This document shows, piece by piece, positions 7,568 through 15,676 of a stretch of DNA of 20,559 bases (position 1 is the stretch's first letter; each line of letters starts with the position of its first letter). The notes beneath the pieces were generated by a model. It was not told the DNA's origin, did not search any database, and saw nothing but the letters and a program-made list of their open reading frames with translations. Source of the stretch: Opitutia bacterium UBA5964 (lineage in GTDB: Bacteria; Verrucomicrobiota; Verrucomicrobiia; Opitutales; Coraliomargaritaceae); the NCBI GenBank assembly GCA_002430605.1, contig DJBY01000115.1, positions 11,617 to 32,175 of the forward strand. Reading direction: 5' to 3'. Both the position numbers and the translations under genes were made by a program.

Positions 7568-8383
7568 ATGTCGTCCGATTTTAAGATTTTAGGTTCCAGT
7601 AGTAATGGAAATTGTTCTCTGCTCCGCACCGGCAATAGCAAAATCCTGATTGATGCCGGCTTTTCCGGCAAGCGCATCGAACTGATGCTCGAAACAGTCG
7701 GTGAATCGATCGATAGCATCGACGCGGTGTTCCTGACTCACGAGCACAGCGACCACGCGCAAGGTATCCGCGGCCTCGCCAAACGCGCCGACCTGCCAGT
7801 CTTTGCCAATCGCGATACCGCCGACGCGGTACAGGGCAAACTCGTCAAAAAGGTCAACTGGCAGGTCTTTCAAACCGGTACTGGCTTTAAATTTCGCGAC
7901 ATTGAGGTGCGTTCTTTCTCAGTGCCGCATGACGCCTACGATCCTGTCGGCTTCACATTCCACTGGGGCGAGGTCGATGACCTGATCTCACCACGCCAAA
8001 GCCTTGCATGGGTCACCGATTTGGGATATGTGACCGAACACATTAAAGAACACATCAAATCAGTACAAATCCTGGTGATTGAGGCCAACTACGACGATAT
8101 GTTACTAGAAAGTGACGAAAGGCGCCCTTGGTCACTCAAACAACGTATTAGAGGTCGCCACGGCCACCTCTCCAACGACGCCTGCTACGAGGCTCTAAGC
8201 GCACTGAACGGCAGTTCCGAAGTGCGCGAAGTCTACCTCGCCCACCTCAGCAAGGACTGCAATACAGTCGAGCTGGTGCAGAATAAGTTTGCGGACCTCT
8301 CCGGTAGCGCTAGCACCTTCACCGTCAAAGTGGTCGATCCTACGATCGACGCTGCCCCGCTACGAAATCCTAAAGAATATTAA
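7568..8383 (+). CDS. Metallo-beta-lactamase-fold hydrolase, YycJ/WalJ-like
   Basis: A 271-residue metal-dependent hydrolase. The N-terminus (LGSSSNGNCSLL) matches the SGSxGNxx opening typical of the YycJ/WalJ group. The metal-binding HxHxDH motif is HEHSDH at 58-63. Further probable ligands are the His in SVPHDAY, the Asp in VTDLGY and the His in LAHLSKD. Members have been linked to DNA processing or cell-wall regulation in Firmicutes, but the substrate is not settled and cannot be read here. ATG 7568 is fixed by an in-frame TAA at 7553 just upstream; there is no Shine-Dalgarno sequence. It is followed after 16 bases by pyruvate kinase on the same strand, so the two are probably one transcript. 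No C-terminal fusion is present. Confidence 0.88.
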   Translation: MSSDFKILGSSSNGNCSLLRTGNSKILIDAGFSGKRIELMLETVGESIDSIDAVFLTHEHSDHAQGIRGLAKRADLPVFANRDTADAVQGKLVKKVNWQVFQTGTGFKFRDIEVRSFSVPHDAYDPVGFTFHWGEVDDLISPRQSLAWVTDLGYVTEHIKEHIKSVQILVIEANYDDMLLESDERRPWSLKQRIRGRHGHLSNDACYEALSALNGSSEVREVYLAHLSKDCNTVELVQNKFADLSGSASTFTVKVVDPTIDAAPLRNPKEY

Positions 8384-8399
8384 ACGACTTTCTAAACAC

Positions 8400-9827
8400 A
8401 TGAAAAATCCTTATCGTAAAACGAAAATCATTTTTACAGTGGGCCCAGCCACACAAGACGAGGCGACGCTAGAACGACTCATCCACGCTGGCGTTGATAT
8501 CTGCCGCATCAATATGGCACACGCCGATCATGCCTGGACCCGCGAGATCATCCGCCGAGTGCGCACGGTTTGCGAGCGCGTCGGCCGTCATATCGCGATC
8601 ATGATGGACGTCAAAGGTCCGGAAATCCGCACCGGCGATGTGCCTGAGACCTTCGAACTGGAAAAAGGCGAACTCTTCGACTTCACTTTTGGCGAGGGCA
8701 TTGGCAGTCTCGGCGAAGACGGCATCCGCCGTGTTGATGTCAACTACCCAGGCTTTTGCCAAGACATCAAAGTCGGCGAAACCGTGCTCGTCGACAGCGG
8801 CCTGATGCGGCTCCTCGTGGTTGAAATCAACGGTCAGCGCGTGCGCTGCGAAGTGATCATCCCTGGCCCGCTCGGCAACCGCCGCCACATCAATTTACCC
8901 GGCGTGCGCGTCAACCTGCCCGCAATGACCAAAAAGGACCAAGGCGATGTCGATGTTGGCATCGAAGAAGGCATCGAATTTTTCGCCCTGTCATTCGTGC
9001 GTGAACGAGACGATCTCGACATCTTCCACCGCTACCTGTCGGACAAAGGCTCGCCAGCCAAAGTCATTGCGAAAATCGAAGACCAACAGGCGATTCGAAA
9101 CCTTGAAGACATCATCAAAGCCTCCGACGGCTTAATGATCGCCCGCGGCGATCTTGGCGTCGAGTGCCCCTTTGAAGATTTGCCCATCATTCAATCACGC
9201 GCAATCAGCGCTTGTATTCAGAATACAAAACCTGTGATCGTCGCGACCCACATGCTTGAATCGATGATTGACTCACCAATCCCGACGCGCGCTGAGGTCA
9301 CTGACATTGCCAATGCGATTCGCGAAGAAGCAGACTGTGTCATGCTCTCTGGCGAGACCACTGTTGGCAAATATCCAGTCGAGTGCGTTGAGACGATTAA
9401 TCGTATCGCCAAGCGCATGGAAAGTGAAGACGGCCCAGTGCTACGCCAAGACTTAGTGCTCAACCTGCCGAAGTCGAAAATGCTGCGCTCCGCGGTATAT
9501 CTCGCCTCCGAGCTCGATGACGCCGGCATAGTGGTGTTCACGCGCCGCGGCTGGCTAGCGCAAAAGCTCTCCTCACTTCGACCGAACGTCCCTGTTTACG
9601 CATTCACCGATGACAAAGATGTTTTCGGCCAGCTCCTAATCATGCGCGGCATTGAGCCATTCTTCATGGAATTCGACAGCAACGACCCAGAGCGCACCAT
9701 TAAAAATGCCTTCAAGGCCCTGGAAGCCCGCAATTGGGCAAAAAAGGGCGCGTCGATGGTCGTCATTACCAACGTGATCGCGGGCGAAAAGATCATCGAC
9801 ACCATTCAGCTGCGTGAGGTTGAATAG
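8400..9827 (+). CDS. pyk: Pyruvate kinase
   Basis: A 475-residue glycolytic enzyme that transfers phosphate from phosphoenolpyruvate to ADP. Key elements: TVGPAT near 13-18, MMDVKGPEIRTGD (68-80), the active-site signature VIAKIED (K225, metal ligand E227), ARGDLG (D251), VATHMLESM, IPTRAEVTDIANAI and MLSGETTVGKYP. The length fits a normal A/B/C-domain enzyme with no extra C-terminal domain. The segment usually reading RxNFSHG is RINMAHAD, so the Ser that helps bind potassium is Ala40. The usual DTKGPE is DVKGPE (V71), while E75, associated with potassium-dependent enzymes, is retained. The ATG at 8400 matches where family homology begins; a longer open frame to 8289 overlaps the upstream gene and was rejected. 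No Shine-Dalgarno sequence is seen. Confidence 0.95.
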   Translation: MKNPYRKTKIIFTVGPATQDEATLERLIHAGVDICRINMAHADHAWTREIIRRVRTVCERVGRHIAIMMDVKGPEIRTGDVPETFELEKGELFDFTFGEGIGSLGEDGIRRVDVNYPGFCQDIKVGETVLVDSGLMRLLVVEINGQRVRCEVIIPGPLGNRRHINLPGVRVNLPAMTKKDQGDVDVGIEEGIEFFALSFVRERDDLDIFHRYLSDKGSPAKVIAKIEDQQAIRNLEDIIKASDGLMIARGDLGVECPFEDLPIIQSRAISACIQNTKPVIVATHMLESMIDSPIPTRAEVTDIANAIREEADCVMLSGETTVGKYPVECVETINRIAKRMESEDGPVLRQDLVLNLPKSKMLRSAVYLASELDDAGIVVFTRRGWLAQKLSSLRPNVPVYAFTDDKDVFGQLLIMRGIEPFFMEFDSNDPERTIKNAFKALEARNWAKKGASMVVITNVIAGEKIIDTIQLREVE

Positions 9828-9851
9828 GAGGGTCATCATCCCGCTATTCTA

Positions 9852-10331
9852 ATGGATAAATTAAAAAACCTCCTACTACCACTAGCACTGATCTTCGGTG
9901 CGATTGCCGTGTTCGAATCCGGCGCTCGCTACGGTGCAAGCAACATGCGCGCCCATGCGATTGCCAGCGAACTACAGCTACCGTTGGGCATCTACATCTC
10001 CGGCAATTCCAGCATGGCTGCGCAGACGAAAGCTCAATGGACGGCAATCATCGACCAAGGGATCGCCGCTGGCGCGATCCACCGCCAGCTCTGGTATCTC
10101 AACAAGGATGCCAAAGCTCAACTCGACAAAGTGCTGACGGTTGCGCTCTCAGCGCGTGGCGATGGCACTGCCAAACACTATGAGTTGATCGCAAATAGCG
10201 AGGAGAAACCACGCGGCCTAAGCGACACGATGCTCAATGAAATTCAGCGCGCAATCAACAGCGCGAAAGTCGAACTGATCGACAATGCTCCTAAACAAGG
10301 CGCGGTCGAGCAGGTCAAAGGCGCCGAATAA
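9852..10331 (+). CDS. Membrane-anchored protein of unknown function
   Basis: A 159-residue protein not recognised as a named family. One hydrophobic segment at about residues 6-21 (LLLPLALIFGAIAVFE), with positive residues before it, suggests a single N-terminal anchor or uncleaved signal, placing the rest outside the cytoplasm. The exported part contains Ala/Lys-rich, probably helical stretches (about 95-120 and 120-145) and no cysteine. It follows pyruvate kinase by 24 bases on the same strand. AGGAGGG at 9826-9832 overlaps the kinase stop but lies 19 bases before the ATG, too far for ordinary ribosome placement, and no in-frame ATG, GTG or TTG lies nearer to it. Confidence 0.6.
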   Translation: MDKLKNLLLPLALIFGAIAVFESGARYGASNMRAHAIASELQLPLGIYISGNSSMAAQTKAQWTAIIDQGIAAGAIHRQLWYLNKDAKAQLDKVLTVALSARGDGTAKHYELIANSEEKPRGLSDTMLNEIQRAINSAKVELIDNAPKQGAVEQVKGAE

Positions 10332-10435
10332 ATACCGATCAAGACCGATAGTTAGGCAGTGACGACCTCCCCAGTCGGCCGGATTGGTCCTGAGCTTATG
10401 TCAATGGAGAGCTTGCTTAACGATTCGTAATCGAT

Positions 10436-10831
10436 TTGATTAAACACGTGCAAAAAACTGAAGAATATCGTCCGGGTGCAAGTATCATCAAACAAGGCTC
10501 TGAGAGCACCGGCTTTTATGTCTTAGAGAAAGGTGCCGTCGAAGTCTATAAAGACGATATCATGCTCAACGTGCTAATGTATCCTGGCACTATCTTTGGC
10601 GAGATGGGCGACATCCTCGGCAAGCCCCGAACCTGCACCGTCAAAGCACGCACTCCGACCACCGTCATCAAATATGACGGTGGCGACATGGAAAACGTGA
10701 TCCGCGAAAACCCCGAGATCGCCATCAAAATCTTTAAAACACTTGCCAGTCGCTTGGAGCGTACCACTCAGAAGTTGGCCGACGTGACACGCGTCTCCAC
10801 CGTGTGGTCGATAAACCACAACAAGTCTTAA
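10436..10831 (+). CDS. Stand-alone cyclic nucleotide-binding (CRP-like) domain protein
   Basis: A protein of about 131 residues consisting of one CAP_ED/CRP-type beta-barrel. Visible landmarks are the YRPGASIIKQGSES opening, FYVLEKGAVEVY, and the phosphate-binding cassette FGEMGDILGKPRTCTVKA with the Glu and Arg that normally contact the cyclic nucleotide. A helical tail (IAIKIFKTLASRLERTTQKL) follows, but there is no helix-turn-helix DNA-binding domain, so it is not a complete CRP regulator. No ATG is available: an in-frame TAA lies at 10418 and the candidate starts are TTG 10436 and GTG 10448. It could be a sensor subunit or a regulator of a partner protein. The 104-base gap before it shows no clear promoter or terminator. 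Confidence 0.82.
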   Translation: MIKHVQKTEEYRPGASIIKQGSESTGFYVLEKGAVEVYKDDIMLNVLMYPGTIFGEMGDILGKPRTCTVKARTPTTVIKYDGGDMENVIRENPEIAIKIFKTLASRLERTTQKLADVTRVSTVWSINHNKS

Positions 10832-10887
10832 TTGGGGGTTTCAGTATTCAGTTGTAAGGCGGCAGGCTGCGATCCGATTATTATTCT

Positions 10888-11382
10888 ATGAAACCTCTCC
10901 TCGTACCGCTCATGATTTTTTCTCTATTCGCCAACATGCTTTCCGCTGGACTTGAAATCGGCAGTGACGCACCGCAAATTTCCGCCATTGACCATGCCGG
11001 CAATACGATCGATCTCGGTGCCGCATTCAACACCGGCACCACCGTAGTCTTTTTCTACCCCAAGGCGATGACGCCAGGGTGCACCAAGCAAGCCTGCAGC
11101 CTCCGCGATTCTTGGGAAGTGCTGCAACAACGAGGCGTTACCATATTTGGCATCTCCGCAGATACCGCCAAAACACAAGCCGCGTTTCGCAATAAGCATC
11201 AGCTCCCCTTCACGCTCATTGCCGACACCGACAAAGTAGTGAGTACCGCATTTGACAAGGGCCGTTGGAGCCGCCAAGCCTACATCTTTAGAAACGGGAA
11301 ACTAGTATGGCTCGACTTGAACGCTTCCACCGCAAATCAGGCCGACGATGTGCTTGCAGCTCTCGACGAGCTGGACAAGTAA
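10888..11382 (+). CDS. Exported peroxiredoxin, BCP/PrxQ type
   Basis: A 164-residue thiol peroxidase that reduces hydrogen peroxide and organic peroxides. The AhpC/TSA core carries the peroxidatic cysteine C65 in AMTPGCT and a second cysteine, C70, five residues later (TPGCTKQAC), the spacing of BCP/PrxQ-type atypical two-cysteine enzymes. The conserved Arg is likely R129 (SRQAYIF). Unlike cytosolic BCP, it begins with a hydrophobic signal-like segment (residues about 1-20, ending LSAG), so it probably acts in the periplasm. The reductant is unknown. It lies 56 bases after the cyclic-nucleotide-binding gene and converges on opcA with a 31-base gap. Confidence 0.9.
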   Translation: MKPLLVPLMIFSLFANMLSAGLEIGSDAPQISAIDHAGNTIDLGAAFNTGTTVVFFYPKAMTPGCTKQACSLRDSWEVLQQRGVTIFGISADTAKTQAAFRNKHQLPFTLIADTDKVVSTAFDKGRWSRQAYIFRNGKLVWLDLNASTANQADDVLAALDELDK

Positions 11383-11413
11383 CCCGCGCTGAGGCGCGCC
11401 ACGAGTCGTCGAC
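11383..11413. other. Convergent gap with a short GC-rich stem
   Basis: The 31 bases between the peroxiredoxin and opcA stop codons contain CGCGC-TGAG-GCGCG, a five-base-pair stem that could form in either transcript. No run of T follows on either strand, so termination by the intrinsic route is only weakly supported. Confidence 0.25.
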
Positions 11414-12397
11414 TTAAAAGAAGAACGCTTCGGCCAGTGCTTGCTCAGTAGCCATTGGCTTCACTCGTGTGAAGATGTCCACCTCGCCTTTCCCCAGCGA
11501 TGCATGGATCTCTCCACGCGAGCCGTCTTTGAACTTGCGGCATTTCAGGTAACGCTCGTCATTGTAAACAAATTCCAGCTCCAACGCACACACGTCAGAC
11601 GACTCTGATTCGATCAGTGAGAATTCCGCGTCAGACGATACGCCCGACTTGCTGCCATCGCAATCAGAGAAACATGACTGCACCCATTCCAGCAGGCCAC
11701 GCCCTTCTCCGGGCATCGTTGCGCAGTGTCGCACACGAACCGCCTGCAAGCCATCGCACAGGCTCTCGATCGAATAGCCACTCATAAACTGCCCGATCGC
11801 CTGCCGCGCTGGCAGTAATCGCGCCTTGGCCAAATCGCCCACACGGCTCGGGTCTGGCCAATTCAGTTTCGATAGATCCTCCAATTCGACCGAGCTATCG
11901 TAAACACAACGACGCACGCCCAGCAGTAGGTTATCAAAATAAGTCTCAATCCGCTTCGCCGGGACACCGCTAAACCAGTGATAGGTCGGCAAATCGCCCT
12001 CCAACCAGATCGATACTTGATTGGCCAAATGTCCAAAATCCTCCGACTTATAGCGCAGCATCAAGGCTTCACAGCAGCACATCTCGCGGTGCGAATCACC
12101 AATATAACATTGGCTAAAGAGCTTACTCTCCATCGCACCGTCTAGATCCGCACTTGTCGGGCATAGCACAATAATTCGGCTCGGGTAGCGCTGCGCGAAA
12201 CGAATCAGCGCATCGAAGCGCTCACGCGCCTCTTCTGCGGTCACTTCTAGACCGAAGTGCAGTACCACATTCATCTGCGACGCGCGCGACTCCAGATGAG
12301 CAGTCGAGGGCTCGGAGTCCCACATTGAAGCGAGCCGGCTGGTCACCTCACGAACAGGAAGTGCCACACCTGGAAGGGCATTAATTAATTCGGCCAT
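11414..12397 (-). CDS. opcA: OpcA-like glucose-6-phosphate dehydrogenase assembly protein
   Basis: A 327-residue homologue of OpcA (OpcA_G6PD_assem family), which in cyanobacteria and actinobacteria binds G6PDH and raises its activity or assembly. Evidence is the family-like pattern (VVLHFGLEVTAEEARER..., SRIIVLCPT, QVSIWLEGDLPTYHWFSG, ELEFVYNDER) together with its place directly downstream of zwf on the same strand, 56 bases after its stop. It is not an enzyme and has no catalytic motif. It contains about a dozen cysteines, including three in a row at 107-109. Since OpcA is a redox-sensitive partner of G6PDH in cyanobacteria, thiol control is conceivable, but the key cyanobacterial cysteines cannot be matched by eye. 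The start ATG has an AT-rich upstream region and no Shine-Dalgarno sequence. Confidence 0.85.
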   Translation of the reverse strand: MAELINALPGVALPVREVTSRLASMWDSEPSTAHLESRASQMNVVLHFGLEVTAEEARERFDALIRFAQRYPSRIIVLCPTSADLDGAMESKLFSQCYIGDSHREMCCCEALMLRYKSEDFGHLANQVSIWLEGDLPTYHWFSGVPAKRIETYFDNLLLGVRRCVYDSSVELEDLSKLNWPDPSRVGDLAKARLLPARQAIGQFMSGYSIESLCDGLQAVRVRHCATMPGEGRGLLEWVQSCFSDCDGSKSGVSSDAEFSLIESESSDVCALELEFVYNDERYLKCRKFKDGSRGEIHASLGKGEVDIFTRVKPMATEQALAEAFFF

Positions 12398-12453
12398 AAT
12401 GAAATGTTTTTGAACATTGAAAATCAGTTCTTACCTTGTGCCTACCAACAGGC

Positions 12454-14007
12454 TCAACCGGAGCGGCGCCATTGGTGGCCCTTTTCTTGAAGCATGCGCT
12501 CACTTTCAACGGGGCCCCATGAACCCGCTGCATACTCCGCGAGCCCACTTTGACCGCACTTTTCCCAGTGCTCTAAAATAGGCGTCACCAACTTCCAAGA
12601 AGCCTCCGTCTCATCGCCACGAATGAAGAGTGTGCTATCGCCGATCATTGCATCGAGAATCAAACGCTCATACGCTTCAGGGGTGTTGGAGCCAAAAGTC
12701 GTCGCATAACGGAAGTGCATCTTCACTGGCTGCGTGCGCGTTTCCAGACCCGGGATCTTCGAATTCATGATCAAAGTCACACCTTCGTCTGGCTGGATAC
12801 GAATCACCATCGTGTTCTGCGCCACGTCGAACTTTTTACCCTCCGAAAAAAGGATGCCCGGAGGACGCTTAAACTGAATCGCAATCTCGCTCGCACGTCG
12901 CGCCATGCGCTTACCCGAACGAATGTAGAACGGCACACCCTGCCAGCGCCAATTGTTGATCGATAAGCGCAATGCCGCGTAAGTCTCTGTGGATGAATCC
13001 GCCGGAATGCCTTGCGCATCCATGTAGCTCTCGACCGGCTCACCATTGACCAAACCTTCAGTGTAGCGGCCGCGAACGACATCACCGCCACCTATCTTCA
13101 GCTCCAGCGGTTGAATGGCCTTCAGCACTTTAACCTTCTCATCTCGGATCGACTCTGGGTCGAGCGAGACTGGTGGCTCCATCGCCGTCAGTGCGACGAG
13201 CTGCATCGTATGGTTCTGAATCATATCGCGCAGTGCACCACTGGTATCGTAGTAGCCGCCACGCGTGCCGACACCAAGACTCTCTGCTACTGTGATCTGC
13301 ACACAATCGACATGCCCACGATTCCACATCGGCTCAAAAATCGAATTCGCAAAACGCTGCACCAACAGATCCTGCACCGTCTCTTTGCCAAGGTAGTGGT
13401 CAATTCGATAGACCTGCGGCTCTTCAAACACACTATTCAGCGTGGCATTCAACTCACGTGCCGAAGCAAGATCACGGCCGAATGGTTTCTCAATGATCAC
13501 CTTCGAGGCCAACTTCGTGCCGACATGCGCCTGCGCCATACCACTGCTACCGAGATTCTCAACAATCGGCTGAAACACGCTCGGTGGTGTCGAAATATAG
13601 AACAGACGCTGCACATCACGGCCAAGCTCAGCCTCGATCTTATCGATCTTTTTGGCAAGCGAAGCAAAGGCTTCTCCCTCATCGTATCCACCCGCATGAT
13701 ACGTAATATTCTGGCGCACGCGCTCCCATATCTCTTGGTTAAGAGGACGTCGTGAATGCTCGCCGATAGCCTCATCCAGACTCTCACGAAACTGATCATC
13801 CTCAATCGGCTTACGTCCGAAACCAATTAAATGGAAATCCCCAGGTAGCAAATTATCCACCCCGAGATTGAAAATAGCAGGCACCAGCTTACGCGCAGTC
13901 AAGTCGCCGGAGGCACCAAAAATAACCACCACCGTCGGCGGTGCGCCTCGATGCTTGCTCAAGCCTTTTAGAAAAGGATGTCTGGATTCGTCTGTTTCGT
14001 TCGTCAT
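12454..14007 (-). CDS. zwf: Glucose-6-phosphate 1-dehydrogenase
   Basis: A 517-residue enzyme oxidising glucose 6-phosphate to 6-phosphogluconolactone, the entry to the oxidative pentose phosphate pathway and a source of NADPH. The Rossmann dinucleotide site is VIFGASGDLTARK (29-40), EKPFG lies at 173-177, and the active-site signature RIDHYLGKE at 201-209 includes the substrate-binding Lys and catalytic His. Length and motif spacing are normal for the family. Transcription runs yraN, zwf, opcA; zwf starts only 5 bases after yraN ends and opcA follows by 56 bases, so co-transcription is likely. No Shine-Dalgarno sequence is seen before ATG 14007. Confidence 0.97.
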   Translation of the reverse strand: MTNETDESRHPFLKGLSKHRGAPPTVVVIFGASGDLTARKLVPAIFNLGVDNLLPGDFHLIGFGRKPIEDDQFRESLDEAIGEHSRRPLNQEIWERVRQNITYHAGGYDEGEAFASLAKKIDKIEAELGRDVQRLFYISTPPSVFQPIVENLGSSGMAQAHVGTKLASKVIIEKPFGRDLASARELNATLNSVFEEPQVYRIDHYLGKETVQDLLVQRFANSIFEPMWNRGHVDCVQITVAESLGVGTRGGYYDTSGALRDMIQNHTMQLVALTAMEPPVSLDPESIRDEKVKVLKAIQPLELKIGGGDVVRGRYTEGLVNGEPVESYMDAQGIPADSSTETYAALRLSINNWRWQGVPFYIRSGKRMARRASEIAIQFKRPPGILFSEGKKFDVAQNTMVIRIQPDEGVTLIMNSKIPGLETRTQPVKMHFRYATTFGSNTPEAYERLILDAMIGDSTLFIRGDETEASWKLVTPILEHWEKCGQSGLAEYAAGSWGPVESERMLQEKGHQWRRSG

Positions 14008-14012
14008 AACTA

Positions 14013-14426
14013 TTAGCGTTGGACTGAAAAATGTTTATGAAAAAGAGGCACATTCGGGTAATGACGCAACTCTCCACGCCCTCCTTTGCAAATTGAGACG
14101 TCTATAATGTCAAAGCGGAAGTGCTTTGGCGGTTTTTTCAACTGCTTTAAATAGTTCCCACAACCACGCCTCAAAACTTCTTTTTTATGACGATCCACCG
14201 AATAAAACCCCGAAACTAAGGCCGTTTCCGTGCGCGCACGCACTTCGACAAAGACCAAAACCTCGCCATCCTGACAGATGAGATCGATCTCATCCCGCTG
14301 ATAGCGCCAGTTTCGGACGATTTCACGATAACCAAGCACGCACCGACAATGATCCGCCGCGAGGTCTTCGCCGAAGGTACCCCGCTGCGCCCGCGTGCTC
14401 TCCTCAGGCAAACGACGCTCCCCCAT
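14013..14426 (-). CDS. yraN: YraN family (UPF0102) nuclease-like protein
   Basis: A 137-residue member of the YraN/UPF0102 family, with a restriction-endonuclease-like fold of the Holliday-junction-resolvase type. Diagnostic pieces are GTFGEDLAADH, a following RNWRYQRDEIDLICQDG and VLVFVEVRARTE, giving the E...EID...EVR acidic/basic core typical of this fold. The biological role of the family is not established. The frame is open to a TTG at 14471, but ATG 14426 (MGERRLPEES) leaves a short leader before the conserved core and was chosen. The gene abuts zwf with a 5-base gap, so translation of zwf may be coupled to it; a functional link is not evident. Confidence 0.85.
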   Translation of the reverse strand: MGERRLPEESTRAQRGTFGEDLAADHCRCVLGYREIVRNWRYQRDEIDLICQDGEVLVFVEVRARTETALVSGFYSVDRHKKEVLRRGCGNYLKQLKKPPKHFRFDIIDVSICKGGRGELRHYPNVPLFHKHFSVQR

Positions 14427-14578
14427 GCCCCAACAACACGCACGAATACGATGAAAAATATTCACCCTCAAATCATTAGCGAATTGGGCATTGTTAGCAA
14501 GAAATCAGACAGAAATAGCAAAGCGGTGCTTTTTAGCTTTCCAGATTTTCAGTATATACGCTTTGTAACAGGACAGTC
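14427..14578. promoter_or_regulatory. Divergent promoter region between yraN and the FAD oxidoreductase gene
   Basis: This 152-bp gap includes a possible -10 box TATATA near 14553-14558 and AGGA at 14570-14573, five bases before ATG 14579: the only well-placed Shine-Dalgarno sequence noted in the window. A short AAAGC-GGT-GCTTT stem followed by TT lies around 14518-14532; it might end a transcript, but no gene reads toward it on that strand. The -35 box is not convincing. Confidence 0.35.
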
Positions 14579-15676
14579 ATGAGCATCCAAAAACATATTG
14601 TGGTCGGCGCGGGCCTCGCGGGTTGCCTGCTCGCATGGCGATTGAAGCAAGCGGGCCAACACGTGACGCTCATCGGCAGTACCACACTGCCCAACGCCTC
14701 GCAAGTCGCGGGCGGCATCATCAATCCAGTCACCGGTCGCTGGATGACCAAGAGTTGGGCCTTCGATGTGCTGATCTCCCATGCCGCTGCCACTTACCGC
14801 GAACTGGAGCAACAGTTCGACGTCGAACTGTACCACCCGGTTCCCCTCGTCCGCTATTGCCAAAATAGTATCGACGTTAAGCGAATGGGCAGGCGCATGC
14901 GCAACCCACGCTACGCCAATGTGCTTGGCGACCCCATCCCCGAGGGTGCCGGCCCCGATTCATTCGAAGACACCCACGGAAGCTTCCATATCAAACAAGC
15001 GGGCTACGTCGAGTTGCCGCTGCTCCTGCAAACTCTGCGTGAGCATTTCACCCAAGCAGGCATCTTCCACGACGAGACCTTCATCCACGCCGACTTAACC
15101 CGACATGACTCGCAATGGAGCTACCACGGCCTTCAAGCGGATCACATTATCTTTAGCGAAGGCGTCGGCATGCAGGCCAATCCATGGTTCAACTGGCTAC
15201 CGCTCACCCCCGCTAAGGGCGAAACCCTCATCCTCGACTGCCCAACACTCGACCTGCCACGAGCGATCTACCACCATCGCAAGTGGCTGCTGCCCTACGG
15301 CGATCATACCTTCCGCCTCGGTGCGACCTTTGACAGCGACGACGCCTCGTCCGAGCCAACCGCAGCCGGCGCGCGCGAACTGCTCGAGTCCGCGCAATCC
15401 TTCATCGCCCCGCAACACACGCTCACGATTAAGCAGCACTACGCCGGCCTGCGCCCCTCCACTAAAGACTTCCGCCCCTTCATCGGCGATCACCCGACCG
15501 AAGCAGGTCTGCACATCTTCAATGGGCTCGGCTCCAAGGGCACCTCACTCGCCCCAGAATTGATCCGCCAATTCTTAGCACACCTGCTCGGGGGCGAAGC
15601 GCTCGATCCCGAAATCGACATAGCACGCTTCGTCGACACAGCCACAAACCCTCCCTGCACCGATGCAACTCACTGA
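14579..15676 (+). CDS. FAD-dependent oxidoreductase, DAO family, MnmC oxidase-domain-like
   Basis: A 365-residue flavoprotein. The N-terminal dinucleotide-binding motif is VVGAGLAGCLLAWRL (GxGxxG at 10-15), with substrate-domain and C-terminal FAD motifs HYAGLRPSTKDFRPFIG and NGLGSKGTSLAPELI. The C-terminal run (GLGSKGTS-LAPELIRQFLAHLL-GGEALDP) resembles the end of the MnmC FAD domain (ALGSRG...AP...LA...EPIP), which oxidatively removes the carboxymethyl group of cmnm5s2U34 in tRNA. By eye it could otherwise be another glycine- or sarcosine-oxidase-like enzyme. The stop codon overlaps the next gene, a MnmM-type tRNA methyltransferase, by 14 bases, which supports a tRNA-modification role. An AGGA Shine-Dalgarno sequence sits five bases before ATG 14579. 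Confidence 0.85.
   Translation: MSIQKHIVVGAGLAGCLLAWRLKQAGQHVTLIGSTTLPNASQVAGGIINPVTGRWMTKSWAFDVLISHAAATYRELEQQFDVELYHPVPLVRYCQNSIDVKRMGRRMRNPRYANVLGDPIPEGAGPDSFEDTHGSFHIKQAGYVELPLLLQTLREHFTQAGIFHDETFIHADLTRHDSQWSYHGLQADHIIFSEGVGMQANPWFNWLPLTPAKGETLILDCPTLDLPRAIYHHRKWLLPYGDHTFRLGATFDSDDASSEPTAAGARELLESAQSFIAPQHTLTIKQHYAGLRPSTKDFRPFIGDHPTEAGLHIFNGLGSKGTSLAPELIRQFLAHLLGGEALDPEIDIARFVDTATNPPCTDATH

Noticed and set aside
7462..7584. A 40-codon ATG ORF overlapping the 14-bp inverted repeat and the start of the metallo-hydrolase gene, with GGAGGAGGT inside it
   Set aside because: No ribosome-binding site precedes its ATG, the peptide has no recognisable pattern and it crosses a palindromic element. 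A second possible leader peptide from TTG 7500 after GGAGGAGGT is equally unsupported.
15105..15563. Plus-strand 152-codon ORF inside the FAD oxidoreductase gene
   Set aside because: Out-of-frame reading of a conserved gene; Ser/Pro/Arg-rich composition typical of a GC-biased shadow frame.
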